DNA from: Sedimenticola selenatireducens DSM 17993
GTDB taxonomy: Bacteria; Pseudomonadota; Gammaproteobacteria; Chromatiales; Chromatiaceae
Direction of reading: 5' to 3'
Length of the DNA stretch: 64,000 nucleotides
NCBI RefSeq assembly: GCF_000428045.1
Contig: NZ_ATZE01000027.1
Span: forward strand, 1-64,000
Part shown: piece after piece, positions 36,334 to 45,078 of the stretch
Layout: each line of letters starts with the position of its first letter
How positions within the stretch are numbered: the stretch's first letter is position 1
Program-made: the position numbers and the translations under genes
Notes under the pieces: model-generated
The model's database searches: none
The model's input: the letters and a program-made list of their open reading frames with translations, nothing else
What the model was told of the DNA's origin: nothing

Positions 36334-36791
36334 GGTGAATCCTGTCGGACGTTGAGTTGTCTTTTGTCCCGTTCCATTCGTTGATGGGGTATACCTGCCT
36401 CCATAAATACTTCACCGACAGGGTGAAATCCCTGCCGGAGATAGAACGGAATTGCCTGCTTCTGGGCATTCAGAAAAAGTGCTTTCAGTTCATTGTTCCG
36501 GGCAAGCGCAATTAGTTGACCCAGCAGCGCACTGCCAACGCCCCGGTTGCGCCAGTCTGACAACACAGCCATTCGGCCGATTTGGCCTGATCCAGTGACA
36601 CGGCCGGTACCGATGCCGTTGCCCTCACTATCTGTGGCGATGGCATGCAGGGCGGATTCGTCCTGGTCATCCCACTCCAGTGCTTTTGGTACCTGCTGTT
36701 CAATAATGAATACCGATTCCCGGATGGCGCGCAGAATGGTTTTACTCTCTGGCCAGTGAGCCTGGCTAACCGTAAAGTCCTGGATGAGCAT
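36330..36791 (-). CDS. GNAT family N-acetyltransferase
   Basis: The 153-residue protein has the acetyl-CoA-binding motif A in QIGRMAVLSDWRNRGVGSAL (R/QxxGxG/A form) and an N-terminal ESVFIIEQQVPKALEWDDQD segment typical of a subgroup of small GNATs near ElaA. The C-terminal motif B is FYLRQGFHPVGEVFMEAGIP. The substrate cannot be told. It is the first gene of the three-gene minus-strand operon with DUF7931 and the secretin-like protein. Confidence 0.88.
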   Translation of the reverse strand: MLIQDFTVSQAHWPESKTILRAIRESVFIIEQQVPKALEWDDQDESALHAIATDSEGNGIGTGRVTGSGQIGRMAVLSDWRNRGVGSALLGQLIALARNNELKALFLNAQKQAIPFYLRQGFHPVGEVFMEAGIPHQRMERDKRQLNVRQDSP

Positions 36792-37302
36792 CTGAACTTC
36801 CCGCTGAATTGATAAACTATATTTACAGTATAGAGGAGGTCTTGGTTAAGCTGAATTCATGAATGCTGTATAAGCTCAAGTTTCGCTGGAAATGGTCGAT
36901 GGATGCCTTAAGGGCGGCTAGTGGATGGGTGTTACTTTTTATCTCGGCCCAAGTGAAGATTAACGACAACGGCCCGGGTAAGGATTTGCGGGAGGGTGGC
37001 CGTTGTCATCAATCGTCGGGTTTAATAATGGCTGAGTGTGGTGTTGGCAGTTGTGTTGAGTTTCACAAAAAATGCGGTCCGTTTTTCCGCTGTCAACAGA
37101 GAGATATGATTTGTGTGCTTGGCACGGTAAAAGTGGAATCTGTGTAGCAGCTTGCCTTTGCTGAGTTGATATTGCCATCCTGGCTATGCCTGGACGCTAT
37201 CCTGGATCGCACGGACAGTCTATGATTGAATCAATACCGCCGCTAATAGATAGGGAAGCATCAACATAACGCTTGTCGGTTATCTGCTGAAGGGGAGAAG
37301 GG
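36792..37302. other. 511-base intergenic region with a large inverted repeat
   Basis: I see no convincing gene; a 94-codon frame at 36863-37147 has no RBS and no recognisable features. A perfect 10-bp inverted repeat lies at 36965-36974 and 36998-37007 (GACAACGGCC / GGCCGTTGTC, 23-base loop rich in G). TATGATT-like AT segments near 37222 may be promoter sequence for the transglycosylase gene. GGGGAGAAGGG precedes that gene's TTG start. Confidence 0.45.
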
Positions 37303-37944
37303 TTGGAAACAATATTGCGACATGGAATCAGGGCGATGGTCTTGGCGGGACTGCTGTTTTGCTCTGTCTCGGCGGTTGCGGATATCTACAAGTATGAGGA
37401 TCGCAACGGCAAACTCCATTTCACCGACCGTCCCATGAAGGGGAGTGGTTATCGACTGTTATGGCACTCGCCAACACGGCAGAAAAAATCTACCGGCTCA
37501 AGAATTGATATTGCATCAAGCGAAAGGAATCGCCACCTCTATTCTCCCATGATCGAGGAGATTGCCAAAAAAGTCCGGCTTAAAGCGGCCCTGCTACATG
37601 CCGTCATCAAGGCGGAATCCGCCTATGATCCACGGGCGCTTTCGCGTACGGGTGCCAAGGGATTGATGCAATTGATGCCGGATACTGCAAAGCGTTACGG
37701 CGTGTATGACAGTTGGGATCCCAGGTCCAACTTGACTGGGGGAGCTACCTATCTACGTGATCTGTTGATTATGTTTAATAATGATTTGCGGTTGGCTCTG
37801 GCAGCTTACAATGCGGGAGAGAACGCGGTGAAGCGGTTTGGCAACAGCATACCACCTTATCCGGAAACCGAGGCCTATGTTGTTCGGGTACTTGATCTCT
37901 ACAGGGAAAATCAGTCGTCTGGCCAATTTGCCGCCCTCGAATAA
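37303..37944 (+). CDS. Exported lytic transglycosylase (DUF4124 + SLT domain)
   Basis: The enzyme cleaves peptidoglycan glycan strands. The 213-residue precursor has a signal peptide, then a DUF4124 module (ADIYKYEDRNGKLHFTDRPM), then a soluble lytic transglycosylase domain with the catalytic Glu105 (HAVIKAESAYDPRALSRTGA), GLMQLMPDTAKRYGV and LALAAYNAGENAV. The length is small for an Slt, typical of the MltE/SltA-like minimal enzymes. It starts at TTG after a strong RBS. Similar proteins often serve pilus or secretion systems. Confidence 0.92.
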   Translation: METILRHGIRAMVLAGLLFCSVSAVADIYKYEDRNGKLHFTDRPMKGSGYRLLWHSPTRQKKSTGSRIDIASSERNRHLYSPMIEEIAKKVRLKAALLHAVIKAESAYDPRALSRTGAKGLMQLMPDTAKRYGVYDSWDPRSNLTGGATYLRDLLIMFNNDLRLALAAYNAGENAVKRFGNSIPPYPETEAYVVRVLDLYRENQSSGQFAALE

Positions 37945-37958
37945 TCCGCTGCTTGGGT

Positions 37959-38297
37959 TTACTCCCGCCAGTCACCAATTAATGCACTGATGACTGCTTT
38001 GTCACTGTCTGATATATCGATAATATGAAAGCCTATCCAGCGTTGGTTTGATCCTTCCACCTCCTGAACCCACAGGCTCTCCGCACCGAGTTGTATGGTA
38101 TGTGAATCTGCCGCACCCGGAGAAAAGACCACCTTAAACTGGAATACATAATTTTCCGGCAATGATTTTTCGGAAATCATCATAAACCCGCTGACGGAGA
38201 TATTTACCAGAGTTCCGATCACTTCATTCGACTCAGCATCAAGGATATCAATCCTGGCGTCACAGATTTTTCTTGGGTTGGAGCGTTTATCGGACAT
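37959..38297 (-). CDS. PilZ domain protein (c-di-GMP receptor candidate)
   Basis: A single-domain 112-residue PilZ protein. Both c-di-GMP motifs are intact: RSNPR at about residues 5-9 (RxxxR) and NISVSG at about 32-37 (D/NxSxxG). PilZ proteins relay c-di-GMP to motility, pili or polysaccharide synthesis. It lies just downstream of the DUF1631 gene on the same strand (21-base gap), so the two are probably co-expressed. Confidence 0.9.
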   Translation of the reverse strand: MSDKRSNPRKICDARIDILDAESNEVIGTLVNISVSGFMMISEKSLPENYVFQFKVVFSPGAADSHTIQLGAESLWVQEVEGSNQRWIGFHIIDISDSDKAVISALIGDWRE

Positions 38298-38318
38298 TAC
38301 CGTTTTCCTTGTTTGAGC

Positions 38319-40655
38319 CTAACCGGCGGGATTCAGACCAATTGATTTTTGCAGAATGGCATGTATGGTCTTCAGTGCCTGACTGACAAAAGGTATGCCA
38401 GTGGACTTTATAATACTTGCCTTACCGGCGCAGAGCTGTTTTGCCAGCTCATCGGAGGGCGTGATGTAAGCCTGGATGCCAAATCGGTCGACAAACATGT
38501 ACTTGCGGGTGATAGGGCTGAACCAGGAGAGTTTCAGACGACGCAGTTTATGATTGTCATCGATCAGTTCGAACCAGGTGCCAAATTTAATATCCCGCAA
38601 TTTAAGCAGCATCTGCCTCTCCGCCTCCGTTGGCTCATCCTTGGCCGGATGTGCCGGCGTGCTTTTTGCCTTGCTCGCTATGGGCTTGATGATCGGTTGG
38701 GATATTTCGACCGCCTCATCAGTCTTTTCCCTGGCTCGGGGAACGGCTGGTTGTTCTTTGACTACCGAGTCGAGCAGTTTGAACAGGGCGTTGCTATCAG
38801 GATGATGATAGTTGCCCAAAGAGTCCAGTCCAGACTTGATGTGCTGTATCAGGCTGGCCTGGTTTTTTATCAGCCACTCTCTTGCTTTTGGATTGTGTCT
38901 CGCATCAATTACTTTGACCAGGCTATCGATGACCACCAGGGCGGAAGACCACTCCTTGCTTGATTCCACTTCAGGGTCCCGTAATAGCATCAGAATCATC
39001 CGGTCCAGCCAGGCGTGATTTAGAAAACGCTCCAGTACCGGGTGCAGGCTGCGTCCCCTGATCCTTTCGTTGATCACCTCCCTGGCCTGCTGCCTGGCGG
39101 ACTCCAATCGCTCGCGTCCCTTGGCAGCCTCCTGATTCCGTTCCTCGAGTATCTTGGCCCGGGACTCCAGTTCATTGGCCTGTTTTTCGAGTTTGTAGAA
39201 CATTTCGTCGAAGATCGATAGCTCGCTCTTGAATTCAGTCAGGATGGTTTTGACAATCTCCTGCATCGGGTAGTAGATGCCGCGCCGCAAGTCATCTTCA
39301 TCAATCCAGAGTTTGCCGGCGTCGACCATCAGGTTCAGCAGCTTTCTGGCGATGTGTTCTTCATCCGTAATAAACGTACGATCCAGAATGGCGATTTTCA
39401 GGTAGGGGGTGTGCAGATGGCTGATCAATGCCTTGGCAATATTGGCTAGCCCCTCTTCGTTTAACACCTGCTCAAATAGCATGCCAACCAGTTCAATGGT
39501 ATCCAGATCGGCGGTGGGAATAGTGTCTTTGTTTAGATCGTGTAATACTTTATTTCTTTCTGATTCCAGGGTCTTCCGTACGTTCTGGATCAGGTTGGTA
39601 TCCAGTTCGATGGATTGGGGTATGCCTTCGTCACTTTCCGGGTTTGGAAGATAGTCCGCTTGGGATCGTGGCTGAATCTGTTCAATTGCCTGAACAATGG
39701 CGGGGGCACTCCTCAGTTGAGCCGTATTCCCGCCAGGTGCAAACTCAGGATGGTTACAGTAGTCCGGATCCGCAGCTCTTCTTGCGGTTAGCAGATCATG
39801 GATTGATCGAAACAGCTCTTCACCCAGCGCAATGCCGCTCCCCGGAGTTGCCCCGTGCTGGATATGGGATGGAGTCGGCTGCCTGGCTTCGAATTGCCCG
39901 GGGTGGGTTGATTCGGGCTGTTCCAGCATGTTGCTGGTTTGATTATTTGCCTCCTTGGAAGGCCTCGGAATAATTGAACTGAGTTTGAGGTTGGGGAAAA
40001 TTCCTGCCTCGATCAGCGTGTCATTCAGGCTTTTATAGATGCTGCCGGCGTCCCCCAGGACAAATTTCCCAAACAGAAAATAGATAATCAGCAGGATTTG
40101 CTTATCGACATCCAGCGCCTCTGCAGCCTGTTGAAAAGAGATTGCGGTGTGGGCAGGGCAGGCGGGTATGTCGTCTTCAGCCAGCTTTCTACCACCACGT
40201 AGCACTGCCATTCGTTTGCCCAAGGCATACAGTTCCTGGTAGCAGTTGGACTGGGTTTTGGAAATCATGCTTTGAATCGCGATGTGCTTCTCCAGCGCAT
40301 CGTTATCGATCACTTCCAGTTCAATTTCAGTTGATTCTTCAACCGGTGAGTTGGGATAGGTGATCGGATTTCCCAGAGTGAATGCCTTGAATCCCTGTTC
40401 GATGGACTCTCTGAAATCATGTTCGATGACATCCCTGAGTGACAGGACGTGATTAATGGCCTCAAAAAATCGTGCTTGTGATGCGTTGGTTTCCGCCTTT
40501 TTGGCAAAATCCAGAAAAACCGGCTCAATCTGTTCAAAAAGCTCATTAAGCTGGGTGGTGAGATAGACCATCACCATGTCTCGACACTCATTCAGGATCT
40601 GTTGATGTTTTTTTCCTGATGGAGTGGCTTGAGGTTTTTGGGACAACTCTTCCAT
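38319..40655 (-). CDS. DUF1631 family protein
   Basis: A large (778-residue) cytoplasmic protein of the DUF1631 family, function unknown. Visible features are the N-terminal LNECRDMVMVYLTTQLNELF helix region, a central long coiled coil (about 490-540, EKQANELESRAKILEERNQE), the HPVLERFLNHAWLDRMILML block typical of the family, and a C-terminal beta-rich segment (KLRRLKLSWFSPITRKYMFV) that looks PilZ-like without the RxxxR motif. ATG 40655 follows AAGGAAG; the frame starts 12 codons earlier. It precedes the PilZ gene. Confidence 0.85.
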   Translation of the reverse strand: MEELSQKPQATPSGKKHQQILNECRDMVMVYLTTQLNELFEQIEPVFLDFAKKAETNASQARFFEAINHVLSLRDVIEHDFRESIEQGFKAFTLGNPITYPNSPVEESTEIELEVIDNDALEKHIAIQSMISKTQSNCYQELYALGKRMAVLRGGRKLAEDDIPACPAHTAISFQQAAEALDVDKQILLIIYFLFGKFVLGDAGSIYKSLNDTLIEAGIFPNLKLSSIIPRPSKEANNQTSNMLEQPESTHPGQFEARQPTPSHIQHGATPGSGIALGEELFRSIHDLLTARRAADPDYCNHPEFAPGGNTAQLRSAPAIVQAIEQIQPRSQADYLPNPESDEGIPQSIELDTNLIQNVRKTLESERNKVLHDLNKDTIPTADLDTIELVGMLFEQVLNEEGLANIAKALISHLHTPYLKIAILDRTFITDEEHIARKLLNLMVDAGKLWIDEDDLRRGIYYPMQEIVKTILTEFKSELSIFDEMFYKLEKQANELESRAKILEERNQEAAKGRERLESARQQAREVINERIRGRSLHPVLERFLNHAWLDRMILMLLRDPEVESSKEWSSALVVIDSLVKVIDARHNPKAREWLIKNQASLIQHIKSGLDSLGNYHHPDSNALFKLLDSVVKEQPAVPRAREKTDEAVEISQPIIKPIASKAKSTPAHPAKDEPTEAERQMLLKLRDIKFGTWFELIDDNHKLRRLKLSWFSPITRKYMFVDRFGIQAYITPSDELAKQLCAGKASIIKSTGIPFVSQALKTIHAILQKSIGLNPAG

Positions 40656-41065
40656 ATATGACTTCCTTGACTCCTTATTGCATGGCGGCATGCGCTTATA
40701 GGGATAGCGGCCAGGTCATGGAGTGCTTTAGTTATAACGTCCGCTGACCATCTTTACCCAGTTTCCTTTTTTTTGGCAAGGAAACGGATGAAAAGAGTAC
40801 GAGAGATTATTTCTATTAAAGTGCTTGGGAAGGCTCTGTGTCCTTATTTTGGAAGGGCGTGTGTCAGGGTTAAAGTAAAACTTATTTCTTTAAATACAAT
40901 TGCTTATTAAGTATTTTTGTGAGTGTATGAGTCATCTTTGGTGAGCGAGGCATAGAACTAAATCAATAAGATTTTATGTTCAGGTACGGTTCAGGAAACA
41001 CCTCTTATCCTGTGATCAACGGTGAGGGACTGGACTCTCACCCCTGATGACAAAAGGACGCAATC
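40656..41065. other. 410-base intergenic region, AT-rich, divergent promoters
   Basis: Between two divergent genes. It is clearly more AT-rich than its surroundings (about 40790-40980). A short inverted repeat (GGTGAG / CTCACC, about 41021-41042) lies just before the plus-strand gene. AAAGGACG precedes the ATG at 41066. I found no ORF and cannot fix promoters. Confidence 0.4.
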
Positions 41066-41608
41066 ATGAAAAAAAGAACCGTTATTCTGGCGCTGAGCAT
41101 TATTACGGCTCCCGGTATGCTGTTGGCGGACAATGGTTTTCTCGACAAGGCGCGGGTAATCAGCAGTCAGCCGCTCTATGAGATCGTGCGGGTCAATCAG
41201 CCGGAGGAACACTGCTGGAGTGAGCGTGTCCGCCATCGTGGAGGCTCACGCAGTGATTCCTATACGCCGACTATCGCGGGTGCCATTGTTGGTGGCGTGG
41301 TCGGTAATCAGTTCGGCAAGGGACGAGGTAAGGATGCCATGACTGTAGCAGGTGTGCTGTTAGGGGGTTCGATCGGCAATGACCTCGGCAAAAAACCGAC
41401 ACAGGGTTATGTCACCAGTGAGCGGCGTTGTGAACTGGTGGATAACTATCGGGAACATGAGGAGTTGGTCGGTTATGATGTAAAATACAAGTACAAAGGT
41501 AAGGTGTTCCATACACGTACGGATCGGGATCCGGGTAAATTTATCGATGTACAGGTGTCAGTAACCCCTGCCGGTGGTTACAACCATGGTTTTCGGGAGT
41601 ATGACTGA
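41066..41608 (+). CDS. Glycine-zipper 2TM domain envelope protein
   Basis: The 180-residue precursor has a signal peptide (RTVILALSIITAPGMLLA), and at about 70-112 a glycine zipper (TIAGAIVGGVVGNQFGKGRG; TVAGVLLGGSIGNDLG), the hallmark of the 17-kDa surface antigen/2TM family that inserts in envelope membranes. A beta-rich C-terminus (VGYDVKYKYKGKVFHTRTDR) follows. Its role is probably envelope integrity, but this is not proven. It lies upstream of the PepSY-like gene and the two-component system, on the same strand. Confidence 0.85.
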   Translation: MKKRTVILALSIITAPGMLLADNGFLDKARVISSQPLYEIVRVNQPEEHCWSERVRHRGGSRSDSYTPTIAGAIVGGVVGNQFGKGRGKDAMTVAGVLLGGSIGNDLGKKPTQGYVTSERRCELVDNYREHEELVGYDVKYKYKGKVFHTRTDRDPGKFIDVQVSVTPAGGYNHGFREYD

Positions 41609-41644
41609 AAGTCTGATTATTAACCGTCCCTTAGGGAGGATTGT

Positions 41645-41977
41645 ATGGTTTTGAAGTGTCGGTGCCGAATCATGGTGGGACTATTGCTGGCCGGTTTGGT
41701 GTTAAGCCTGCCGTTGGCGGCCCAGCAGTACAACTCTTCGGGAAACAGAGCCTACAACCGGGATGAATATAAGGGCGGGAATGGCGTCGACCTGGATTCG
41801 GCAGTGGAAAGGATTCGAAAAAAGACCGGTGGGCGAGTATTGCATGCAGAAACCATGAATAACCAGGGAAACCGTGAACACCGGGTGAGAATTATCACCG
41901 ACCGGGGTGAAGTGAAACGTTATCGGGTTGACGCCGGTTCCGGAGCGGAGGTGTCACCCGGTAAGCGGCGGCGCTGA
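41645..41977 (+). CDS. Small exported PepSY-like protein
   Basis: The 110-residue product has a signal peptide and a mature domain with GVDLDSAVERIRKKTGGRVL, EHRVRIITDRGEVKRYRVDA and a basic tail. This is the PepSY-like pattern commonly found upstream of PhoP/PhoQ-type systems, where the periplasmic protein may modulate the sensor. GGGAGG precedes the ATG. The response regulator starts 10 bases after its stop, so they are likely one operon. Confidence 0.8.
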   Translation: MVLKCRCRIMVGLLLAGLVLSLPLAAQQYNSSGNRAYNRDEYKGGNGVDLDSAVERIRKKTGGRVLHAETMNNQGNREHRVRIITDRGEVKRYRVDAGSGAEVSPGKRRR

Positions 41978-41986
41978 AGGGTCGCC

Positions 41987-42670
41987 ATGCGAATACTGGT
42001 CGTCGAAGATGAAGCCAACCTGAGACATCAGCTGCAACAACGGCTGGTTACTGAGGGATATTCGGTGGATGTGGCGAAGGATGGCGAAGAGGGGCTTTTT
42101 TTTGGCGAGGAATACCCCTTCGATCTGGCCGTTATTGATCTGGGGCTTCCCAAGCTCTCGGGCATCGAACTGATACGGGGTCTGCGCCGGAAACAGATAA
42201 GCTTTCCAATCCTGATCCTCACCGCGCGGGATAACTGGCAGGACAAGGTTGAAGGGCTGGAGGTCGGCGCCGATGATTATCTGGTGAAACCCTTCAATAT
42301 GCAGGAGCTGCTGGCACGCCTCAATGCGCTGTTGCGACGCTCGGCCGGATTTTCTTCGCCACAGATTGCGTGGGGGCCGATCGAAATCAATACCCTGCAC
42401 CAGATTGCCACCCTGGATGGTCAGGAGGTGGCGTTGACCGCCTATGAATACAAGGTGCTGGAATATCTGATGCTGCATGCGGGCAAGGTGGTCTCCAAGA
42501 GTGAGCTGACTGAACATATTTATGATCAGGATTTTGACCGCGACTCCAATGTACTTGAGGTGTTTATTCGCCGGCTGAGAAAAAAGTTCGATCCGGACGG
42601 CAATTTGCAACCTATTGAAACTTTGCGTGGCCGGGGCTATCGCTTTGCCCGGAAACAGCCTGCCACCTGA
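41987..42670 (+). CDS. Response regulator, OmpR/PhoP type
   Basis: A 227-residue DNA-binding regulator. The receiver has the acidic pair at residues 7-9, phosphorylation site Asp51 (DLAVIDLGLPKLSGIELIRG) and the conserved Lys in DYLVKPFNMQELLARL. The C-terminal winged helix contains TAYEYKVLEYLMLHAGKVVS and NVLEVFIRRLRKKF, with the GRGYRF hallmark. It overlaps the sensor by one base. The sequence is close to PhoP/QseB-like regulators; targets are unknown, although the neighbouring pilus operon is an obvious candidate. Confidence 0.93.
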   Translation: MRILVVEDEANLRHQLQQRLVTEGYSVDVAKDGEEGLFFGEEYPFDLAVIDLGLPKLSGIELIRGLRRKQISFPILILTARDNWQDKVEGLEVGADDYLVKPFNMQELLARLNALLRRSAGFSSPQIAWGPIEINTLHQIATLDGQEVALTAYEYKVLEYLMLHAGKVVSKSELTEHIYDQDFDRDSNVLEVFIRRLRKKFDPDGNLQPIETLRGRGYRFARKQPAT

Positions 42671-44034
42671 TGCGATCGATCCATAGCAGACTGTTGCTGG
42701 CGGCCTCCGTGGTGCTTGCTGCATTTCTGGGTCTGGGGGCTCTCGCCCTGGATCGCGCCTTCAGGGACAGTGCGGAGAATGCGCTGCAAACCCAACTGAT
42801 GAGTCAGATCTATGCCCTGCTTGGGGCCGCGGATACGGATGCGCAGGGGCGGATGCGACTACCGGAAACACTGCCCGATCCGCGCTTTTCCAATCCCGCA
42901 TCCGGACTCTATGCCCAGGTCAGTGGTGAAAAGGGTGAATATCAGTGGCACTCCCCATCGGCGGTAGGTCGAAGGCTGCCCATGCCTGGCGGTGTAGCAT
43001 CCGGACAGCCGCATTTTGTCTATCTGCCGGCCGATGAGCCGCTCTATTTGCTCGCCTATTCCCTGCTCTGGGAGGACGATGCAGGCGCCGAGATTGCCTA
43101 TCTTTTTGTTGTCGCAGAAAGCGCATTCGGTCTGCAGGAGCGGGTCGCCGCCTTCAGAAAGACCATACTGATCTGGTTGGGTGGTGCCGCGCTCATTCTT
43201 TTGCTGGTGCAGGGCGTGGTGTTGCGCTGGGGACTTAAGCCGTTGCGTGAGGTGGCACTGGATCTGCGCATGATTGAATCGGGTACGCGGGAACGGCTGG
43301 AAGGTGCGTATCCCCGAGAGTTGCGCCGATTGACGGATGGGATCAATTCCATGATCCAGCATGGCGAGACCAGTCGGGATCGCTACAGGAACAGTCTGGG
43401 TGACCTCGCACATAGCCTCAAGACGCCGTTGGCGGTACTGCAGGGAGCCGCCGAAGGAGGGGATGCGCGATTACTCCGGGAAGCGGTCTCCGAACAGGTT
43501 CCGCGAATGAATGACATCGTGCAGTATCAGCTGAAATCGGCTGCTGCGGCCGGGCGAGGTGCCGGTCTTACACACAAGACACTGTTGCGCCCCAAAATAG
43601 ACCGGTTGGTCAGTACCTTGCAGAAAGTGTACCGGGACAAGGGGATCAACTGTCTCTGTGAGGTGGCTGAAGATGTTCTATTTCCGGGTGAGCAGGGTGA
43701 TCTGCTGGAATGCCTGGGAAATATCCTGGAAAACGCCTTCAAATATGCCAACACTACCGTAGCTATCTTCCTGGAGTCGGACACTGAGCGGTTGCCGACA
43801 AAGGGTGTGCGCCTCTGTGTTGCTGATGATGGTCCGGGTATCCCTTTTGAGGTGAGAGAGAGGGTGCTGCGCAGGGGAGAGCGTGGGGATCAGCAAATGC
43901 CCGGGCAGGGGATAGGGCTTTCCGTCGCCAGTGGAATTGTGCGCCTTTACGGGGGCGATCTTGAGATCGGTGAGAGTGATCTGGGTGGTGCCAGGATCGC
44001 TATCTGGATGCCTGGCCGGCTCCAGACGAACTAA
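42670..44034 (+). CDS. Sensor histidine kinase, PhoQ-like
   Basis: The 454-residue protein has TM1 (about 8-30), a periplasmic sensor domain of about 130 residues, TM2 (about 167-187), a HAMP segment, the phospho-acceptor His248 (LGDLAHSLKTPLAVLQGAAE) and the ATPase domain with LGNILENAFKYA (N box), ADDGPGIPFEVRERV (G1) and GQGIGLSVASGIVRLYGGDL (G2). It is divergent from the PhoQ of enterics in the sensor part, and the Mg-binding acidic patch is not evident, so the signal is unknown. It is cognate to the regulator directly upstream. Confidence 0.93.
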   Translation: MRSIHSRLLLAASVVLAAFLGLGALALDRAFRDSAENALQTQLMSQIYALLGAADTDAQGRMRLPETLPDPRFSNPASGLYAQVSGEKGEYQWHSPSAVGRRLPMPGGVASGQPHFVYLPADEPLYLLAYSLLWEDDAGAEIAYLFVVAESAFGLQERVAAFRKTILIWLGGAALILLLVQGVVLRWGLKPLREVALDLRMIESGTRERLEGAYPRELRRLTDGINSMIQHGETSRDRYRNSLGDLAHSLKTPLAVLQGAAEGGDARLLREAVSEQVPRMNDIVQYQLKSAAAAGRGAGLTHKTLLRPKIDRLVSTLQKVYRDKGINCLCEVAEDVLFPGEQGDLLECLGNILENAFKYANTTVAIFLESDTERLPTKGVRLCVADDGPGIPFEVRERVLRRGERGDQQMPGQGIGLSVASGIVRLYGGDLEIGESDLGGARIAIWMPGRLQTN

Positions 44035-44106
44035 GTTGATCTGAAATAATAAAAAAAACACTAAAGCCATTGATTTTCCAGCCGTTATATTGGAATGTAC
44101 GCAGAG

Positions 44107-44130
44107 TCGGACAGTCCCTGTTCTGTCCGA
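44107..44130 (+). promoter_or_regulatory. Inverted repeat upstream of mshI
   Basis: TCGGACAG (44107-44114) and CTGTCCGA (44123-44130) form a perfect 8-bp inverted repeat with an 8-base centre, ending 24 bases before the mshI start. It could be an operator or a 5' leader hairpin. Its position at the head of the pilus operon is what makes it notable. Confidence 0.5.
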
Positions 44131-44154
44131 GACGTGGATGGGATTGAAAACTCG

Positions 44155-45075
44155 ATGTTTTTTACGAAAAAGAGAGCGCAGGCGACGCTCCAGGTGGGGG
44201 TGGGATTTCATTCCGACGGCCTCTCTTTGGTGTCGGTCAATCAGGTCGCGGGACAGCGCCGCCTGGAAAATTGTAATTTCTATACAACCGGCACGAATGC
44301 CGAAGTTGAGCTCTCACACGCGGTCAAGGCACAGGGATTGCGCGGTGCCCCTGTGGTGGCCGTGCTACCGCCGAATTCCTATTCCCTTTTCCAGGTGGAA
44401 ACTCCCGAGGTTGAACATGAAGAGCTGAAAAGCGCTATTCGCTGGCGGATCAAGGATCTGTTGGATTACCACATTGATGACGCGGTGCTGGATATTTTTG
44501 ACCTCCCGGTCTCACAGCGCCGCAGCGGCCCGCGAATGATGTATGTGGTAGTTGTGAAACGCAGCCTGATTCAGCAGTACGTCGATAAACTGGAGTCACT
44601 TGGACTGGAAATCGTGGCTATCGATATCACCGAACTGGCGCTGCGTAATGTGCTTGCGGCCACCGGGGGTGAGGAGGGTTTCCAGGCGCTGCTCTATCTG
44701 CCGCCGCGTTATGGACTGATTGAGATTGTACAGGGCGATACGCTCTATCTTAATCGGCGGATCGAGATTAGCGGTAGTGACCTTGAGGAACAGGGCGGTT
44801 TTGGGTTGCAGGAACAGCTTGATTCGCTGGTACTTGAACTGCAGCGTTCGCTGGATTATCACGAAAGTCAGTTCGGACTCGGGGCAGTGCCGACGATCTC
44901 GGTGATCGCGCCCGAATCCAGGAAGTACCAGTTGCAGGCTCTCGCGGATGAAAGTCTGGCTGCAAAAGTCAGGCTGTTCGATCTGACGGGGTTTCTTGAT
45001 GGTCTGGATACAGTTGACCCGGCTGTTCTCTATCGTTGTCTGCCTGCCATCGGCGCGGCCCTGAGGAGTGACTGA
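44155..45075 (+). CDS. mshI: MSHA biogenesis protein MshI (PilM-like)
   Basis: A PilM-like actin-fold protein of the cytoplasmic assembly platform of the MSHA type IV pilus. The product (306 residues from ATG 44155) has VGVGFHSDGLSLVSVNQVAG, AVLPPNSYSLFQVETPEVEH with ELKSAIRWRIKDLLDYHIDD, and IVAIDITELALRNVL, all family features. The frame runs 20 codons further upstream (44095) across an inverted repeat, which I consider leader. It is the first gene of nine in the msh operon. Confidence 0.85.
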   Translation: MFFTKKRAQATLQVGVGFHSDGLSLVSVNQVAGQRRLENCNFYTTGTNAEVELSHAVKAQGLRGAPVVAVLPPNSYSLFQVETPEVEHEELKSAIRWRIKDLLDYHIDDAVLDIFDLPVSQRRSGPRMMYVVVVKRSLIQQYVDKLESLGLEIVAIDITELALRNVLAATGGEEGFQALLYLPPRYGLIEIVQGDTLYLNRRIEISGSDLEEQGGFGLQEQLDSLVLELQRSLDYHESQFGLGAVPTISVIAPESRKYQLQALADESLAAKVRLFDLTGFLDGLDTVDPAVLYRCLPAIGAALRSD

Positions 45076-45078
45076 GGT

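Noticed and set aside
36863-37147. 94-codon plus-strand ORF in the 511-base gap
   Set aside because: It has no RBS, the composition is mixed, and it spans the inverted repeat; there is no recognisable protein feature.
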